Notes: generated by a model not told the origin, from the letters alone. Positions 7,087-16,393 are shown, counted from the first letter of the stretch. The stretch is 64,000 nucleotides of DNA from an uncultured Prevotella sp. (GCA_937916405.1 CALFUF010000049.1:1-64000), one strand, 5' to 3'. Program-made: numbers and translations.

Positions 7087-8050
7087 AAGAGCGTAGCCAT
7101 AGATAGGTAAACGGCATGTTCTCAAAAAGAAATGAAAAAATTTTCTGTTTGAATCCATTAGAGAAATACATATCAGGAACACGCCTTCTAAGGTCTTTAA
7201 CTATTTCACTCCTATGGCGATATAATTCTTTTTCTTTTGTCAGATACCACATTTCTATGGACAATGTACAAAATATTATATCTTGAAGTTTTAATAACTG
7301 TTTGCTTGAGAGAGTAAGTCTATTTTTTAAATTCCAAAGATATTCAATAATGGTATTGAAGTCAAAAATTTTCTTCACATTAATACTAGAAACTATTGAA
7401 TTTGAATGCTGTAAATATACGTAAAAAGATATTGGCACAGAAATACACTTTTCTGCTTTTAAATAACATTCCACAGTAAAAGGAATATCTTCAAAATATA
7501 TACCAGGCAGAAAATTTATATGATTTTCCAGCAAAAAATCCCTTCGATATAATTTGCACCACACATAACATTCCCTTGGATTAAGATAGTTAATGAAAGC
7601 CTCTTCTCCTAACAAAATTGTTGTTTCTATTTCAGATTTAGAAACTGCATCTGGCGTATAATCTACTATTTGTCCATCACACAACTTTACAAATTTACCC
7701 ATAACCATATCCACAGACGAGTTAATAGCAACATCCAATAATGGTTTGAGAGTGTCATCTACAAGAAAATCATCAGAATCAACAAAAAGAATATACTCAC
7801 CTGAAGCTCTCGCTAAACCAATATTTCGAGCAACTGACAGTCCTCTATTCTCTTGATTTATAACTATTACATTTGAATGCTTCTGGATAATCTTTGAAAT
7901 TAACTCCATACTTCTATCCTTTGTACCATCATTTACAATAATGAGTTCAAAAGTGCTTTCATCCATTCCTTGGCAAAAAACACTCTCGATGCATTTGGAG
8001 ATATACTTTTCAACATTATAGACAGGAACTATAACACTCAACTGCATCAT
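7079..8050 (-). CDS. GT2-family glycosyltransferase
   Basis: 323 residues. VIVPVYNVEKYISKCIESVF begins the GT-A fold, NDGTKDRS binds the nucleotide and FVDSDDF carries the DxD-like metal site. The WCKLYRRDFL and FEDIPFTVECY blocks are common in capsule GT2 enzymes. The gene follows the GT32 gene by one base and is cotranscribed with it. Its AT-richness is higher than that of the GT4 at 4838, hinting at a different origin. Confidence 0.9.
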   Translation of the reverse strand: MMQLSVIVPVYNVEKYISKCIESVFCQGMDESTFELIIVNDGTKDRSMELISKIIQKHSNVIVINQENRGLSVARNIGLARASGEYILFVDSDDFLVDDTLKPLLDVAINSSVDMVMGKFVKLCDGQIVDYTPDAVSKSEIETTILLGEEAFINYLNPRECYVWCKLYRRDFLLENHINFLPGIYFEDIPFTVECYLKAEKCISVPISFYVYLQHSNSIVSSINVKKIFDFNTIIEYLWNLKNRLTLSSKQLLKLQDIIFCTLSIEMWYLTKEKELYRHRSEIVKDLRRRVPDMYFSNGFKQKIFSFLFENMPFTYLWLRSFK

Positions 8051-8051
8051 A

Positions 8052-8816
8052 TTATGATTTCTTAAATTTCCATGGCATCAGGAATGTCTCCACTCTACGC
8101 ACTAGGTTCCGCCCAAAAAATTTAACAAAAACCGCTCTTATGCGATAATATACTTTAGCCTTAGGTGAAAACCATGAATTCTGATAGTGATGGATAGCAT
8201 ATGTATAAGGAGTAATTTCTACTTCACGAGAGTCAAAAACCTTAGGAGAGAAGAATGCATCATTAAACACCAACACTTCTTTCTGCATGTCCAATTGACG
8301 GATATTCAAACTGTCTTCTATGGATAACACCCGAACGGGTTTTATCTGCTCTATCTGGCGAATCATAATGTCAGGAACAGTCTGGATATTAAAGCTTCCA
8401 TCATTATTAATAAATAGACGATCCTTATAGTAATCAAGGCACTGTTTTATCCATTCACACCCCTTCTCCGCACCCATAATAGCAGCCTCAGGAGTCTGCG
8501 CTTTCTCGGCACCCAAAAAATAGGGAAGGTCGAGTAAGTCATCAAAACTCTTTAATACCTCTACATCTGAATCTAAATAAATACCTCCAAAATGATATAA
8601 GGCATAGAAACGAATATAATCAGCAGCAAAGGCATATTTTTTCCTTTCAAATGCTTGCCGCACCCAAACAGAATTATTTATATCAAAACGATTAGTATCC
8701 CATAGGATAACCTTATAATCAGAAAGATATTTTTCCCATGACTGCAGACATTTCGCAATCTTTGGAGGATAAGGGTCTCCACTCAACCAACAAAGATGGA
8801 TTATTTTAGGTATCAT
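8052..8816 (-). CDS. GT32-type glycosyltransferase (DxD sugar-binding region)
   Basis: 254 residues. IPKIIHLCWLSGDPYPP at the start and FAADYIRFYALYHFGGIYLDSDVEV (about residues 83-107) are the signature of Gly_transf_sug (PF04488) proteins such as capsular and OCH1-like enzymes, the DSD being the metal-binding DxD. It is the first gene of a two-gene operon with the GT2 at 7079. The acceptor sugar cannot be told from sequence. Confidence 0.9.
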   Translation of the reverse strand: MIPKIIHLCWLSGDPYPPKIAKCLQSWEKYLSDYKVILWDTNRFDINNSVWVRQAFERKKYAFAADYIRFYALYHFGGIYLDSDVEVLKSFDDLLDLPYFLGAEKAQTPEAAIMGAEKGCEWIKQCLDYYKDRLFINNDGSFNIQTVPDIMIRQIEQIKPVRVLSIEDSLNIRQLDMQKEVLVFNDAFFSPKVFDSREVEITPYTYAIHHYQNSWFSPKAKVYYRIRAVFVKFFGRNLVRRVETFLMPWKFKKS

Positions 8817-8860
8817 ACTGATAGACGAATTAGTAATTTACATTTTTAGATATAATAATG

Positions 8861-8892
8861 CAAAGTTAAGTAATTTTACTGAATAAAACAAA
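8861..8892 (-). promoter_or_regulatory. promoter of GT32-GT2 operon, TTTG-N20-TAACTTTG
   Basis: TTTG (8892..8889) and TAACTTTG (8868..8861) with 20-base spacing, 45 bases above the GT32 start. Confidence 0.75.
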
Positions 8893-8945
8893 TAAATCAT
8901 AAATAATCTCGTTGTCTGTGGTAAGCCACTCAAATTCAAATTCCG

Positions 8946-10070
8946 TCAATGTGAAAAAAGGGCATCTACGACTTCTTTCATCTGATACTTCCATTGTAAT
9001 TGCTCTATTGTCTTACGAATTTCCTCAGGCTTCAAAGAGAAGCTTTCCACGAAATCAACAATTTGTTGAATACCAATGGGAGATTCGTCTGCAGGAGCCT
9101 TGATGATATAGTGCTGGTGATCAAAATCTGAATCACATTCAGAATAAATGAATGGAATACCACGACAAGCATATTCGCGGTTTTTTAGTGTCTTAATTTG
9201 GGTGATACCACTGCGATGACGACCCAAACTTCCTACAGCAAAGGCACATTGAGCAAACACTTTATCAAGTTCTTCCCCAAACAATTTACCATGAAAAATA
9301 ACAAATTTCCCAATATGGTACTCGTTAATAATTTTAGAGAATTGCTCCATAAGCACATCGGGTACCCCACCAACAACATGAAAATAAACAGGTTTGGGTA
9401 TTTCTGATTGACTGTAATACAGTCCTAATCCTGCAATCAAACGATCAAAGCCATGCCAAGGATGCACTTCGGCAACCCCGATTAAATGAAGTTCATTAGA
9501 AGTGTCGACAACAGGCTGTAGGGGCAATGTATCTGGATCTATTCCGTTACTTATATTGATTGTCCGCTGACCAAAGATTTCTTTATCATCAGAAAAAGTT
9601 ACTATGGCATCCATATAGGAAGCCAAACGACGGCGGAACAGCTTGTCAAAGATATGCTCGAATTTATATTTCAAAGGGAGAGACTCAAACTCCTTATCAT
9701 ACGGATAAGTAGGTATTTCCATCACACACTTTGTTCCACTTTGCTTCAACCGCTTAAACAAACGGATATTAAATGGTGAGGCATTCATAAAACTACGGAC
9801 ATAAACCAATTCTACAGCATTCGTTTTACAATAGTCTACAATGCAACCGTAACTCATACGTTGCCATACTGAAGAGAATAGTCCTTTTCCATAATTTTTG
9901 ATCACCTTACCATCAACATAACGACATCGATCGCCTTCTGGGGAAATATCATAAAAACAGACATGAACCTCATGCCCGTTTTGACGGAGTCCTTTGATCT
10001 GCGCCAGCATCTTTTTACTAATGCCACTCGCCTTCTCAAATCCATGGTATGTCAAAAATAGTATTCTCAT
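8946..10070 (-). CDS. GT4-family glycosyltransferase
   Basis: 374 residues from ATG 10070 (MRILFLTYHGFEKASGISKK), which opens directly with the GT-B beta strand and glycine loop; the longer frame to 10139 would run into the preceding GT2 gene and is rejected. The donor half has GVAEVHPWHGFDRLIAGL, a variant of the GxxxxxKG block. The EX7E region is weaker than in the other GT4s: CRGIPFIYSECDSDFD replaces the usual EAM.CG.PVV. Last gene of the epimerase-led operon. Confidence 0.8.
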   Translation of the reverse strand: MRILFLTYHGFEKASGISKKMLAQIKGLRQNGHEVHVCFYDISPEGDRCRYVDGKVIKNYGKGLFSSVWQRMSYGCIVDYCKTNAVELVYVRSFMNASPFNIRLFKRLKQSGTKCVMEIPTYPYDKEFESLPLKYKFEHIFDKLFRRRLASYMDAIVTFSDDKEIFGQRTINISNGIDPDTLPLQPVVDTSNELHLIGVAEVHPWHGFDRLIAGLGLYYSQSEIPKPVYFHVVGGVPDVLMEQFSKIINEYHIGKFVIFHGKLFGEELDKVFAQCAFAVGSLGRHRSGITQIKTLKNREYACRGIPFIYSECDSDFDHQHYIIKAPADESPIGIQQIVDFVESFSLKPEEIRKTIEQLQWKYQMKEVVDALFSH

Positions 10071-10101
10071 ATAGCTACTGATTGCAAAAATACTGAATAT
10101 T

Positions 10102-11133
10102 TTAAAAAAAATGACGTATCTTATCGACAAAATATACAACTAATGTCATCAGACGTGCCGGCAATATAGTTAGCAACTTATAAATACAACATTTTATATT
10201 GCCAAGACGAACTGTCTGCACGAAGGTCAAGGGTGAATATAAAATAGTTTGAATTTCTTCGTTACTAAAACCAGGATATATAATTTTACGTTTCTTCAAG
10301 ATATCACGAATCATATAAAAATCCGTATCGAGGACGAACGTTAGCCATGAGGAGAAATATGATTTATCAAGTAGCCTTTTATAACCTTTTTTTAAGGTAT
10401 CTATTGTCGCTATATTACGTAAAACCTCTTCTTTGGATATCTTATCTCTAAACTGAAAATTTGATAAAGAAAGCCCATGACAGTTATAATGGTAAGTGAT
10501 ATCTGGTAATAATACGACATGGGTGACATAGGTTGCCAACTCATACTTAAAAGCCAAATCCTCCCAGAAGTTTGTATCCACAAAACGAAGTCCGCATTTC
10601 CTTATAAAAGCCAAATCCATCAGCATATTCCAGACATTTGCATTGATGGCACCATAACGGTGAAAGGCATAAGTTGCGAACTGATTATCTTCTGTGAAAA
10701 CTTTTTGAGGTAATATATAATTATGAGTAACGGGGTTTTCATCAAAGGTCTCCATACGCTGATATGAAGCCATTACAACTTGTGCGCCATTATCTTCAGC
10801 TGCCTTCCACATCTTTTCTATTGTGTCAGGCTCTATCGTATCATCTGCATCCATAAAATACATATATTTTCCTCGTGCCTCATCAAGAATCCTATTACGC
10901 GTCTGCCCTATTCCCATATTATTGAGTTGATGAACAATACGAATATCTGTTCCACGAGGATGTTTTTTCTGTATTTCCTCAACAATATCTATTGAACTGT
11001 CTGTTCCGCAATCGTCCAACACAAGAAAGTCTATACTGTCGAATGTCTGTGATAATGCAGACTCCAAACTTTTCCTGATGTATTTCTCTGCATTATAGAC
11101 AGGTATTCCTATAGTTACTTCATAGTTGCTCAT
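10102..11133 (-). CDS. GT2-family glycosyltransferase
   Basis: 343 residues. GIPVYNAEKYIRKSLESAL, LDDCGTDSS and FMDADDTIEPD are the nucleotide-binding and DxD motifs of GT-A enzymes. The C-terminal third is basic with one hydrophobic stretch (LLTILPARLMTLVVYFV), possibly a membrane anchor. It starts 15 bp after the GT4 at 11149 ends, in the same minus-strand operon. Confidence 0.9.
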   Translation of the reverse strand: MSNYEVTIGIPVYNAEKYIRKSLESALSQTFDSIDFLVLDDCGTDSSIDIVEEIQKKHPRGTDIRIVHQLNNMGIGQTRNRILDEARGKYMYFMDADDTIEPDTIEKMWKAAEDNGAQVVMASYQRMETFDENPVTHNYILPQKVFTEDNQFATYAFHRYGAINANVWNMLMDLAFIRKCGLRFVDTNFWEDLAFKYELATYVTHVVLLPDITYHYNCHGLSLSNFQFRDKISKEEVLRNIATIDTLKKGYKRLLDKSYFSSWLTFVLDTDFYMIRDILKKRKIIYPGFSNEEIQTILYSPLTFVQTVRLGNIKCCIYKLLTILPARLMTLVVYFVDKIRHFF

Positions 11134-11148
11134 ATAGTTATAGGCTAG

Positions 11149-12306
11149 TTAAGTAACTATTTTATCAAAAAGACACTTCCATTGTTGAGCTATCTTATCA
11201 ATACTAAAACGGTGAACATTTCGCTGAGCGGCAACAGCCATTTCCTTTCGTTTTGTATCATCCTCCATCAAAAGAAGTAATCCCTTTGCTAAAACTGACG
11301 GATTTCCATTTTCTACCAACAATCCATCTTCACCATCTCTTATAATCGACTGTGGTCCCCACGGGCAGTCAAAAGCAACAACTGGCAAACCGCACGACAT
11401 TGCTTCTATCATCACCATGCCAAATCCCTCGAAACGTGAACTTAGAACAAAGATACTACTGCTAAAGTACTCTTTTTCCACATCATCAGTACGTCCATGA
11501 AGTTTACATCTCGTCTTATCAACACCAAGTTGGTTTATCTGAACCTCGTACGGCGTTCTGTCACCATCACCAAAAACATCTAGTCGCCACTCGTCACAGC
11601 AACTCTCCACTTCCGCCCAGGCACGAAGCAACAAGTCAATTCCTTTCTCATAGGAATATCGTGCAACAGCAATAACCCGCTTTTCTGTCTGCGGACTAAC
11701 TGAGGCTGGCTCAAAAGGTAATGGATCAGGAATTGTCACTACATTGTTAAGTTCTTTCCACGCCTCTCGGTCTTTTTCCGTCAACACGACCAATGCCTCT
11801 AACTTCTGCAAATGACGAATCAAATTACCCGACCAGTATTTTGCAAAAATATGTTTTAGCCAATTAGAATCACTGTTCTCTACATTTCGATAATTAATAC
11901 GATTAACATGTATCTCTCCAATCTTTCTACTTCCATCCTTGATGCCATTAAGAAAATTAATCTCCCTACGAAGTGTACTGACTGTAATATCCGGACAAAT
12001 GCGCATCAACACTTGAGTCAATAACTTTTTATATCGTCGTTGTTTTCTCAGATAGACTACGACCTTCTTAATAAAAGAACAAGTCCAAAGCTCCTCAAAA
12101 TTTATTTCAAGATTAATAACCTTAACTTTACTAGATAACTGGAAGAATGAATCGCTTCCTTTACCTTCTGTAACTATAATAGTCACATCGTATCCATATT
12201 CTTCGGCAAAATATGTCGCCTTCATAGTAACGACACGTTCTATACCGCCAGCAGAATAGATTGCTGGAGTTATATATACCAGTTTGAGAGGAGCATTTTC
12301 CTTCAT
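11149..12306 (-). CDS. GT4-family glycosyltransferase
   Basis: 385 residues. YITPAIYSAGGIERVV is the acceptor-side loop, VARYSYEKGIDLLLRAW the donor-domain start and EGFGMVMIEAMSCGLPVV the EX7E block. It is 6 bp downstream of the epimerase gene. It resembles the GT4s at 4838 and 13516 in its order of motifs, and the three probably descend from one family with different acceptors. Confidence 0.9.
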   Translation of the reverse strand: MKENAPLKLVYITPAIYSAGGIERVVTMKATYFAEEYGYDVTIIVTEGKGSDSFFQLSSKVKVINLEINFEELWTCSFIKKVVVYLRKQRRYKKLLTQVLMRICPDITVSTLRREINFLNGIKDGSRKIGEIHVNRINYRNVENSDSNWLKHIFAKYWSGNLIRHLQKLEALVVLTEKDREAWKELNNVVTIPDPLPFEPASVSPQTEKRVIAVARYSYEKGIDLLLRAWAEVESCCDEWRLDVFGDGDRTPYEVQINQLGVDKTRCKLHGRTDDVEKEYFSSSIFVLSSRFEGFGMVMIEAMSCGLPVVAFDCPWGPQSIIRDGEDGLLVENGNPSVLAKGLLLLMEDDTKRKEMAVAAQRNVHRFSIDKIAQQWKCLFDKIVT

Positions 12307-12312
12307 TACAGA

Positions 12313-13437
12313 TTATTTCTGATAGAAATCCGCATACCATTCCGCAAAGGCACGAAGACCGTCACGAAGGGAGGTGGAGGGCTTATAGCCATAATCACAC
12401 TCCAAGGCAGAGGTGTCTGCATAGGTCACGGGGACATCACCTGGTTGCATGGGTACCAACTTCTTATGCGCCTCAAAGTCATAGTCTTCAGGAAGGACTT
12501 TGGCACGGACGAGCTCTTGTTGGAGTATATCCACGAAGGTTAACAGATTCTCTGGTTGGTTATTACCTATGTTATAAACAGCGTATGGCGGTTCGGGAAG
12601 CCCATCCTCTCCTACTTTTTTTTCAGGTGCTCCCTGCATGATACGAACTACGCCTTCTACGATATCATCTACGTAGGTGAAGTCACGTTTACAATTACCA
12701 AAGTTGAAAATCTGAATGGTCTCGCCTTTCACCAGTTTATTGGTAAAGCCGAAGTATGCCATATCAGGACGACCGGCAGGACCATAGACGGTAAAGAAGC
12801 GTAAACCTGTAGAGGGGATATTGTAAAGCTTTGAATAAGCATGTGCCATTAACTCATTACTCTTCTTCGTTGCCGCATAGAGTGAAACGGGATTATCCAC
12901 CTTATCATCCGTAGAATACGGAATCTTCTTGTTGGAACCATAGACTGATGAGGAACTGGCATAGACCAAATGTTCCACTCCGTGGTAAGGATGATGGATG
13001 ATGGATGATGGATGAGAATTCACATTATCCATCGAATGACGACATGCTTCTAAGATATTATAGAAGCCTATTAGGTTGGATTGGATATAGGCATCAGGAT
13101 TGGTGATGGAATAGCGTACACCTGCCTGTGCCGCCAGATTGACCACTATCTGGGGATGATACTGTTCAAAAATATGATCGATGGTGGATTTGTCGGCTAT
13201 ATCACCCTTGACAAAAATCCACAGGTTTTTGTTCATTGAACATTGAACATTGAGCATTGAACATTGTTCTAGTCTGAATTCTTTGAGAGACACATCATAA
13301 TAGTCGTTCATATTATCGATACCGATAATCGTTGCCTCTTTTACCTCTTTAAATAAGCGTTTTACCAAGTTGCTGCCAACAAAGCCGGCAGCACCTGTTA
13401 CCAATATGGTCTTTCCGTTTAAATCTATTTTCTGCAT
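12313..13437 (-). CDS. NAD-dependent sugar epimerase, UDP-glucuronate 4-epimerase-like
   Basis: 374 residues, short-chain dehydrogenase fold. VTGAAGFVGSNL gives the Rossmann GxxGxxG, SSSSVYG and YAATKKSNE give the catalytic Ser and Tyr-x3-Lys, and RFFTVYGPAGRPDMA is typical of enzymes converting UDP-GlcA to UDP-GalA for capsules. It heads the operon that continues with GT4, GT2 and GT4. Two stretches, CSMLNVQCSMN and NVNSHPSSIIHHPY, are encoded by 7-bp tandem repeats (13234-13268, 12989-13016) and look like in-frame insertions in surface loops. Confidence 0.9.
   Translation of the reverse strand: MQKIDLNGKTILVTGAAGFVGSNLVKRLFKEVKEATIIGIDNMNDYYDVSLKEFRLEQCSMLNVQCSMNKNLWIFVKGDIADKSTIDHIFEQYHPQIVVNLAAQAGVRYSITNPDAYIQSNLIGFYNILEACRHSMDNVNSHPSSIIHHPYHGVEHLVYASSSSVYGSNKKIPYSTDDKVDNPVSLYAATKKSNELMAHAYSKLYNIPSTGLRFFTVYGPAGRPDMAYFGFTNKLVKGETIQIFNFGNCKRDFTYVDDIVEGVVRIMQGAPEKKVGEDGLPEPPYAVYNIGNNQPENLLTFVDILQQELVRAKVLPEDYDFEAHKKLVPMQPGDVPVTYADTSALECDYGYKPSTSLRDGLRAFAEWYADFYQK
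12989..13016. repeat. heptanucleotide array (ggatgat) inside epimerase gene
   Basis: Four 7-base units, three ggatgat and one ggatgag, coding for the Ser/His/Ile-rich loop of the epimerase. Confidence 0.75.
13234..13268. repeat. heptanucleotide array (cattgaa) inside epimerase gene
   Basis: Five 7-base units (cattgaa, cattgaa, cattgag, cattgaa, cattgtt), coding on the minus strand for the segment CSMLNVQCSMN. Confidence 0.75.
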
Positions 13438-13459
13438 AGCATTGAAAACTTAATTCTTG

Positions 13460-13491
13460 CAAATATATAACAAATATTTGGAACTATCAAA
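13460..13491 (-). promoter_or_regulatory. promoter of epimerase operon, TTTG-N20-TATATTTG
   Basis: TTTG (13491..13488) and TATATTTG (13467..13460) on the minus strand with 20-base spacing. It interleaves with the plus-strand promoter at 13477-13508. Confidence 0.8.
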
Positions 13492-13508
13492 TTTTTTTCG
13501 TACTTTTG
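13477..13508 (+). promoter_or_regulatory. promoter of GT4 gene, TTTG-N20-TACTTTTG
   Basis: TTTG (13477-13480) and TACTTTTG (13501-13508), exact spacing. The -7 box ends 7 bases before the ATG at 13516, so the message would be leaderless or nearly so. The two divergent promoters overlap by 15 bp and should compete for polymerase. Confidence 0.8.
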
Positions 13509-13515
13509 TGACAAA

Positions 13516-14673
13516 ATGAAGAGAATCTGTTTCATAGTAGACTCCATATTCTCCTTTGGAGGTGTGCAACGAGTAACTGCTGTCATTGCCAAAGCTTTGG
13601 CAAAAGACTATGATGTGACTATTGTTACCATGGACGATTCTTCTATAAAAAACACTTCTTTCTATGATTTGCAGGAAGCTGATATTCATTATCGTTTTTT
13701 TCAGTTTCCGAGCATTAATCCATTAAAAGATAAATGCTGTAAATTATACAGTGCTCTATTTAGGAAATTATTACCACAAACAAGACTCACTTCTGATTGG
13801 TATGCCCACAGTTCCTTCCCGTCCGAGAAGCGTAATGCTTTAACAAAAGAATTGAAAGCGGGAAATTATGACATCATCATTGGTGTACATGCCCCACTTG
13901 CCGTACGTTTAACTTCATGCAAGTCGCAACTTAGAGGTATTAAACTGATTGGGTGGATTCACAATTCTTATCAAGCATTATTTGGTAAGCACTCCCATTA
14001 TATTGGCTCAGAATTAAAGAAGCATTATGAGTACCAATTGGAAAAACTGCACAAAATTGTTGTTTTATGCCAATATGATGCTCAACAATATCATTTCCCA
14101 ACAACTGTCATCTACAATCCATTAACATTAATCCCTGGCGAGCTTTCCTCAGGAGCCTCTAAGAGATTCCTTGCAGTAGGACGTTTCTCTCGCCGACATA
14201 AAGGATTTGACTTGCTCATCAAAGCTTTTCATCTGTTTGCTCAGAATAATAACGAGTGGACATTAGATATCGTTGGGGAGGGTGAGGAAGAAACTCTTTA
14301 CAAGAAACTCATTTCCGAATATCAGCTTGAGAAACGCATTACTATTTATCCTTTCACGAATCATATACAGTCGTACTATTCCAATGCACAAGTCTATGTG
14401 CTGAGTTCCCGTTGGGAAGGTATGCCTTTAGTTCTCATGGAATCCATGTCCCACGGATTACCTATTATCTCTTCAAACTTGCCAGTTTGTAAAGAAATCA
14501 TGGGTGATTTCGGACTTTATTTTGAGAATGAGAATGTTGACCAACTTGCCCAACAACTGGAGTGTGCCACTCAACTTGACTGGAAAAAGAAATCCCAAGA
14601 AGCCTTAGAAATAGCTAAGAGATATAATCTTGACACCATTATCCAGAAATGGAAAAGTATCATAAAAGAATAA
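13516..14673 (+). CDS. GT4-family glycosyltransferase
   Basis: 385 residues. FIVDSIFSFGGVQRVTAVIA, VGRFSRRHKGFDLLIKAF and EGMPLVLMESMSHGLPII give the GT-B loop, donor-domain start and EX7E motif (E..ME). This is the only intact glycosyltransferase on the plus strand and it faces away from the epimerase operon, sharing its intergenic promoter region. It may act on the same repeat unit but be controlled separately. Confidence 0.9.
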   Translation: MKRICFIVDSIFSFGGVQRVTAVIAKALAKDYDVTIVTMDDSSIKNTSFYDLQEADIHYRFFQFPSINPLKDKCCKLYSALFRKLLPQTRLTSDWYAHSSFPSEKRNALTKELKAGNYDIIIGVHAPLAVRLTSCKSQLRGIKLIGWIHNSYQALFGKHSHYIGSELKKHYEYQLEKLHKIVVLCQYDAQQYHFPTTVIYNPLTLIPGELSSGASKRFLAVGRFSRRHKGFDLLIKAFHLFAQNNNEWTLDIVGEGEEETLYKKLISEYQLEKRITIYPFTNHIQSYYSNAQVYVLSSRWEGMPLVLMESMSHGLPIISSNLPVCKEIMGDFGLYFENENVDQLAQQLECATQLDWKKKSQEALEIAKRYNLDTIIQKWKSIIKE

Positions 14674-14682
14674 ATGAAGTAT

Positions 14683-14757
14683 TATTCACAAATTTGTAGT
14701 GATGAAAGATAAAGAAGAATTACGCCAAGGACTAAAAGCCAATCCGAAACTGAAGCA
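14683..14757 (+). pseudogene. 5' fragment of a second hexapeptide acetyltransferase gene
   Basis: From ATG 14702 the codons read [18 protein letters not shown], exactly the first 18 residues of the acetyltransferase at 16426, and the leader (ttcacaaatttg.agtg) matches as well. All five base differences in the shared codons are synonymous. The match ends abruptly after the 18th codon. Both copies therefore seem to have been under protein-level selection before this one was truncated. Confidence 0.7.
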
Positions 14758-14785
14758 TACAGAAGGCTGCTATCCATAACTCATA

Positions 14786-14817
14786 ATTATAAAGTAGAAT
14801 TATTATAAAGTAGAATT
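14786..14817. repeat. two tandem copies of a 16-bp unit
   Basis: attataaagtagaatt occurs twice in a row, between the acetyltransferase fragment and the ATPase promoter. Confidence 0.7.
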
Positions 14818-14841
14818 ATATTCTTAATTATATATAAAAGA

Positions 14842-14873
14842 TTTGGTTCAATAGCCAGAATCGTCTATCTTTG
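14842..14873 (+). promoter_or_regulatory. ATPase promoter, TTTG-N20-TATCTTTG
   Basis: TTTG (14842-14845) and TATCTTTG (14866-14873), 20-base spacing, 16 bases before the ATG at 14890. Confidence 0.8.
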
Positions 14874-14889
14874 CAAAAAATTAAGAGAT

Positions 14890-16281
14890 ATGGAATTCGT
14901 TGATAGAAAGAAAGAGTTCGCCCGATTACAAAATGCGTTGCAGAGAAAAAAGCCTCAGTTCATTGCAGTATATGGTCGCAGGCGTATCGGTAAATCCACA
15001 CTCATAAAAAAAGTATTGGACTTTAACCGTGGTGACATTTATTTCCTTGCCGACAGGACCTCAGAGCCAAGTCAACGGCAGTTATTCTCTACTACGGTGG
15101 GCATGAATATCGAAGGCTTCAGTATGGCAACTTATCCTACATGGGAGTCGCTTTTCGTCAGTCTTAATAGATCAATTGACCATCGTATAACCGTCTGTCT
15201 CGATGAATTTCCATATCTTGTTAAGAGCTGTCCGGCTCTGCCTTCTATTCTTCAGAAATTGCTTGATGATAAGAAATTGAACTTCGATTTGATCATCTGC
15301 GGTTCATCACAGCAGATGATGCAAGGGTATGTACTTGACAGTAAGGAGCCTCTATATGGTCGTGCCGATGAAATTATAAAAATGCAACCCATCGCCCCTG
15401 CATTTATCTGTCAGGCACTTGGGTGTGATGCAGAACAGGCAGTTCGAGAATATGCTGTCTGGGGTGGTGTTCCCAGATATTGGGTATTGCGTGAAAATTA
15501 TGACAGTCTCCAAGATGCCATAGAAAACCTATTGCTGACACCAGAAGGAACATTATATGAAGAACCATCAAAACTGTTATACGATGAAATGCGCGATACT
15601 GTTCAGGCATCATCCATACTTTCGTTTATCGGTAATGGGGCTAACAAATTGTCTGAGATAGCTTCGCGTGCAGAAAAGCAGGCGACAGATATCACACCAC
15701 AACTGTCGAGGTTGAAAGAACTGGGCTTTATAAAAAAGGAGATTCCTTTTGGTGAAAGTGAAAGGAAGAGTAAGAAAGGACTCTACCATATATCCGACCC
15801 ATTGCTTCGCTTTCATTATCGTTATGTCCTCCTCTATCGCTCACTCATAGAACTGGGCAACAGCCAAGCGGTTTTGAACGTGTTGGAGAAGACGGAGAAT
15901 GACTATACCAGCCAGACTTGGGAAGAGCTGTGCAGAAACTATATCAGTACACATGGCTTCGACAATGTTGTATATCAGATAGCATCCCGCTGGTGGGGAA
16001 GCTATTACGATGCAGAAAAAGAACAGTATATTCCTGTAGAACTGGATGTTGTCGCTGAATCATTTGACGGAAAAAACCTTTTCCTGGGTGAATGTAAATG
16101 GCAAAACGGCAATCAACATATAGACGCTAAGGAGGAACTTGAAAGGTTGCAGACTATCGCTAACGGTCTGCCTTTTGCAAAAGATCATTTCGTGCATTAT
16201 GCATTATTCTTAAAAGAAAAACCTAAAAACCCTGATATGGCAAAGGTCTTTTATCCTGACGATGTGCTGTCAATTTTATGA
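14890..16281 (+). CDS. AAA+ ATPase with DUF234-like C-terminal nuclease domain
   Basis: 463 residues. Walker A is GRRRIGKST (29-37), Walker B TVCLDEF (101-107), followed by a CGSS sensor-like block. The middle has a winged-helix-like part (ITPQLSRLKELGFI) and the C-terminus ELDVV...FLGECKW keeps the D-ExK core of PD-(D/E)XK folds. This is the archaeal-ATPase/DUF234 type, found singly in many Bacteroidales with unknown function. It stands between a truncated and an intact acetyltransferase gene, and has its own promoter. Confidence 0.85.
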   Translation: MEFVDRKKEFARLQNALQRKKPQFIAVYGRRRIGKSTLIKKVLDFNRGDIYFLADRTSEPSQRQLFSTTVGMNIEGFSMATYPTWESLFVSLNRSIDHRITVCLDEFPYLVKSCPALPSILQKLLDDKKLNFDLIICGSSQQMMQGYVLDSKEPLYGRADEIIKMQPIAPAFICQALGCDAEQAVREYAVWGGVPRYWVLRENYDSLQDAIENLLLTPEGTLYEEPSKLLYDEMRDTVQASSILSFIGNGANKLSEIASRAEKQATDITPQLSRLKELGFIKKEIPFGESERKSKKGLYHISDPLLRFHYRYVLLYRSLIELGNSQAVLNVLEKTENDYTSQTWEELCRNYISTHGFDNVVYQIASRWWGSYYDAEKEQYIPVELDVVAESFDGKNLFLGECKWQNGNQHIDAKEELERLQTIANGLPFAKDHFVHYALFLKEKPKNPDMAKVFYPDDVLSIL

Positions 16282-16304
16282 AGTCAAAATTTAATAATAA
16301 TTGA

Positions 16305-16393
16305 TTCAACTTTCGCAAGGCTATGCTTGCTACAGTTGAAGAGGTGAGTGGTGAGAGGTAAGAGGTGAGAATGCGAAGCATGCGAAACTTGAA
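16305..16393. mobile_element. MITE-like element, copy 1
   Basis: 89 bp with terminal inverted repeats TTCAACTTTCGCA and TGCGAAACTTGAA (12 of 13 pair). Inside are a small hairpin (gcaag..tgcttgc) and four 7-bp units of agaggtg (16340-16367). The left 65 bp closely match 33415-33480 and the right end matches 33621-33633. It has no coding capacity. Confidence 0.6.
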
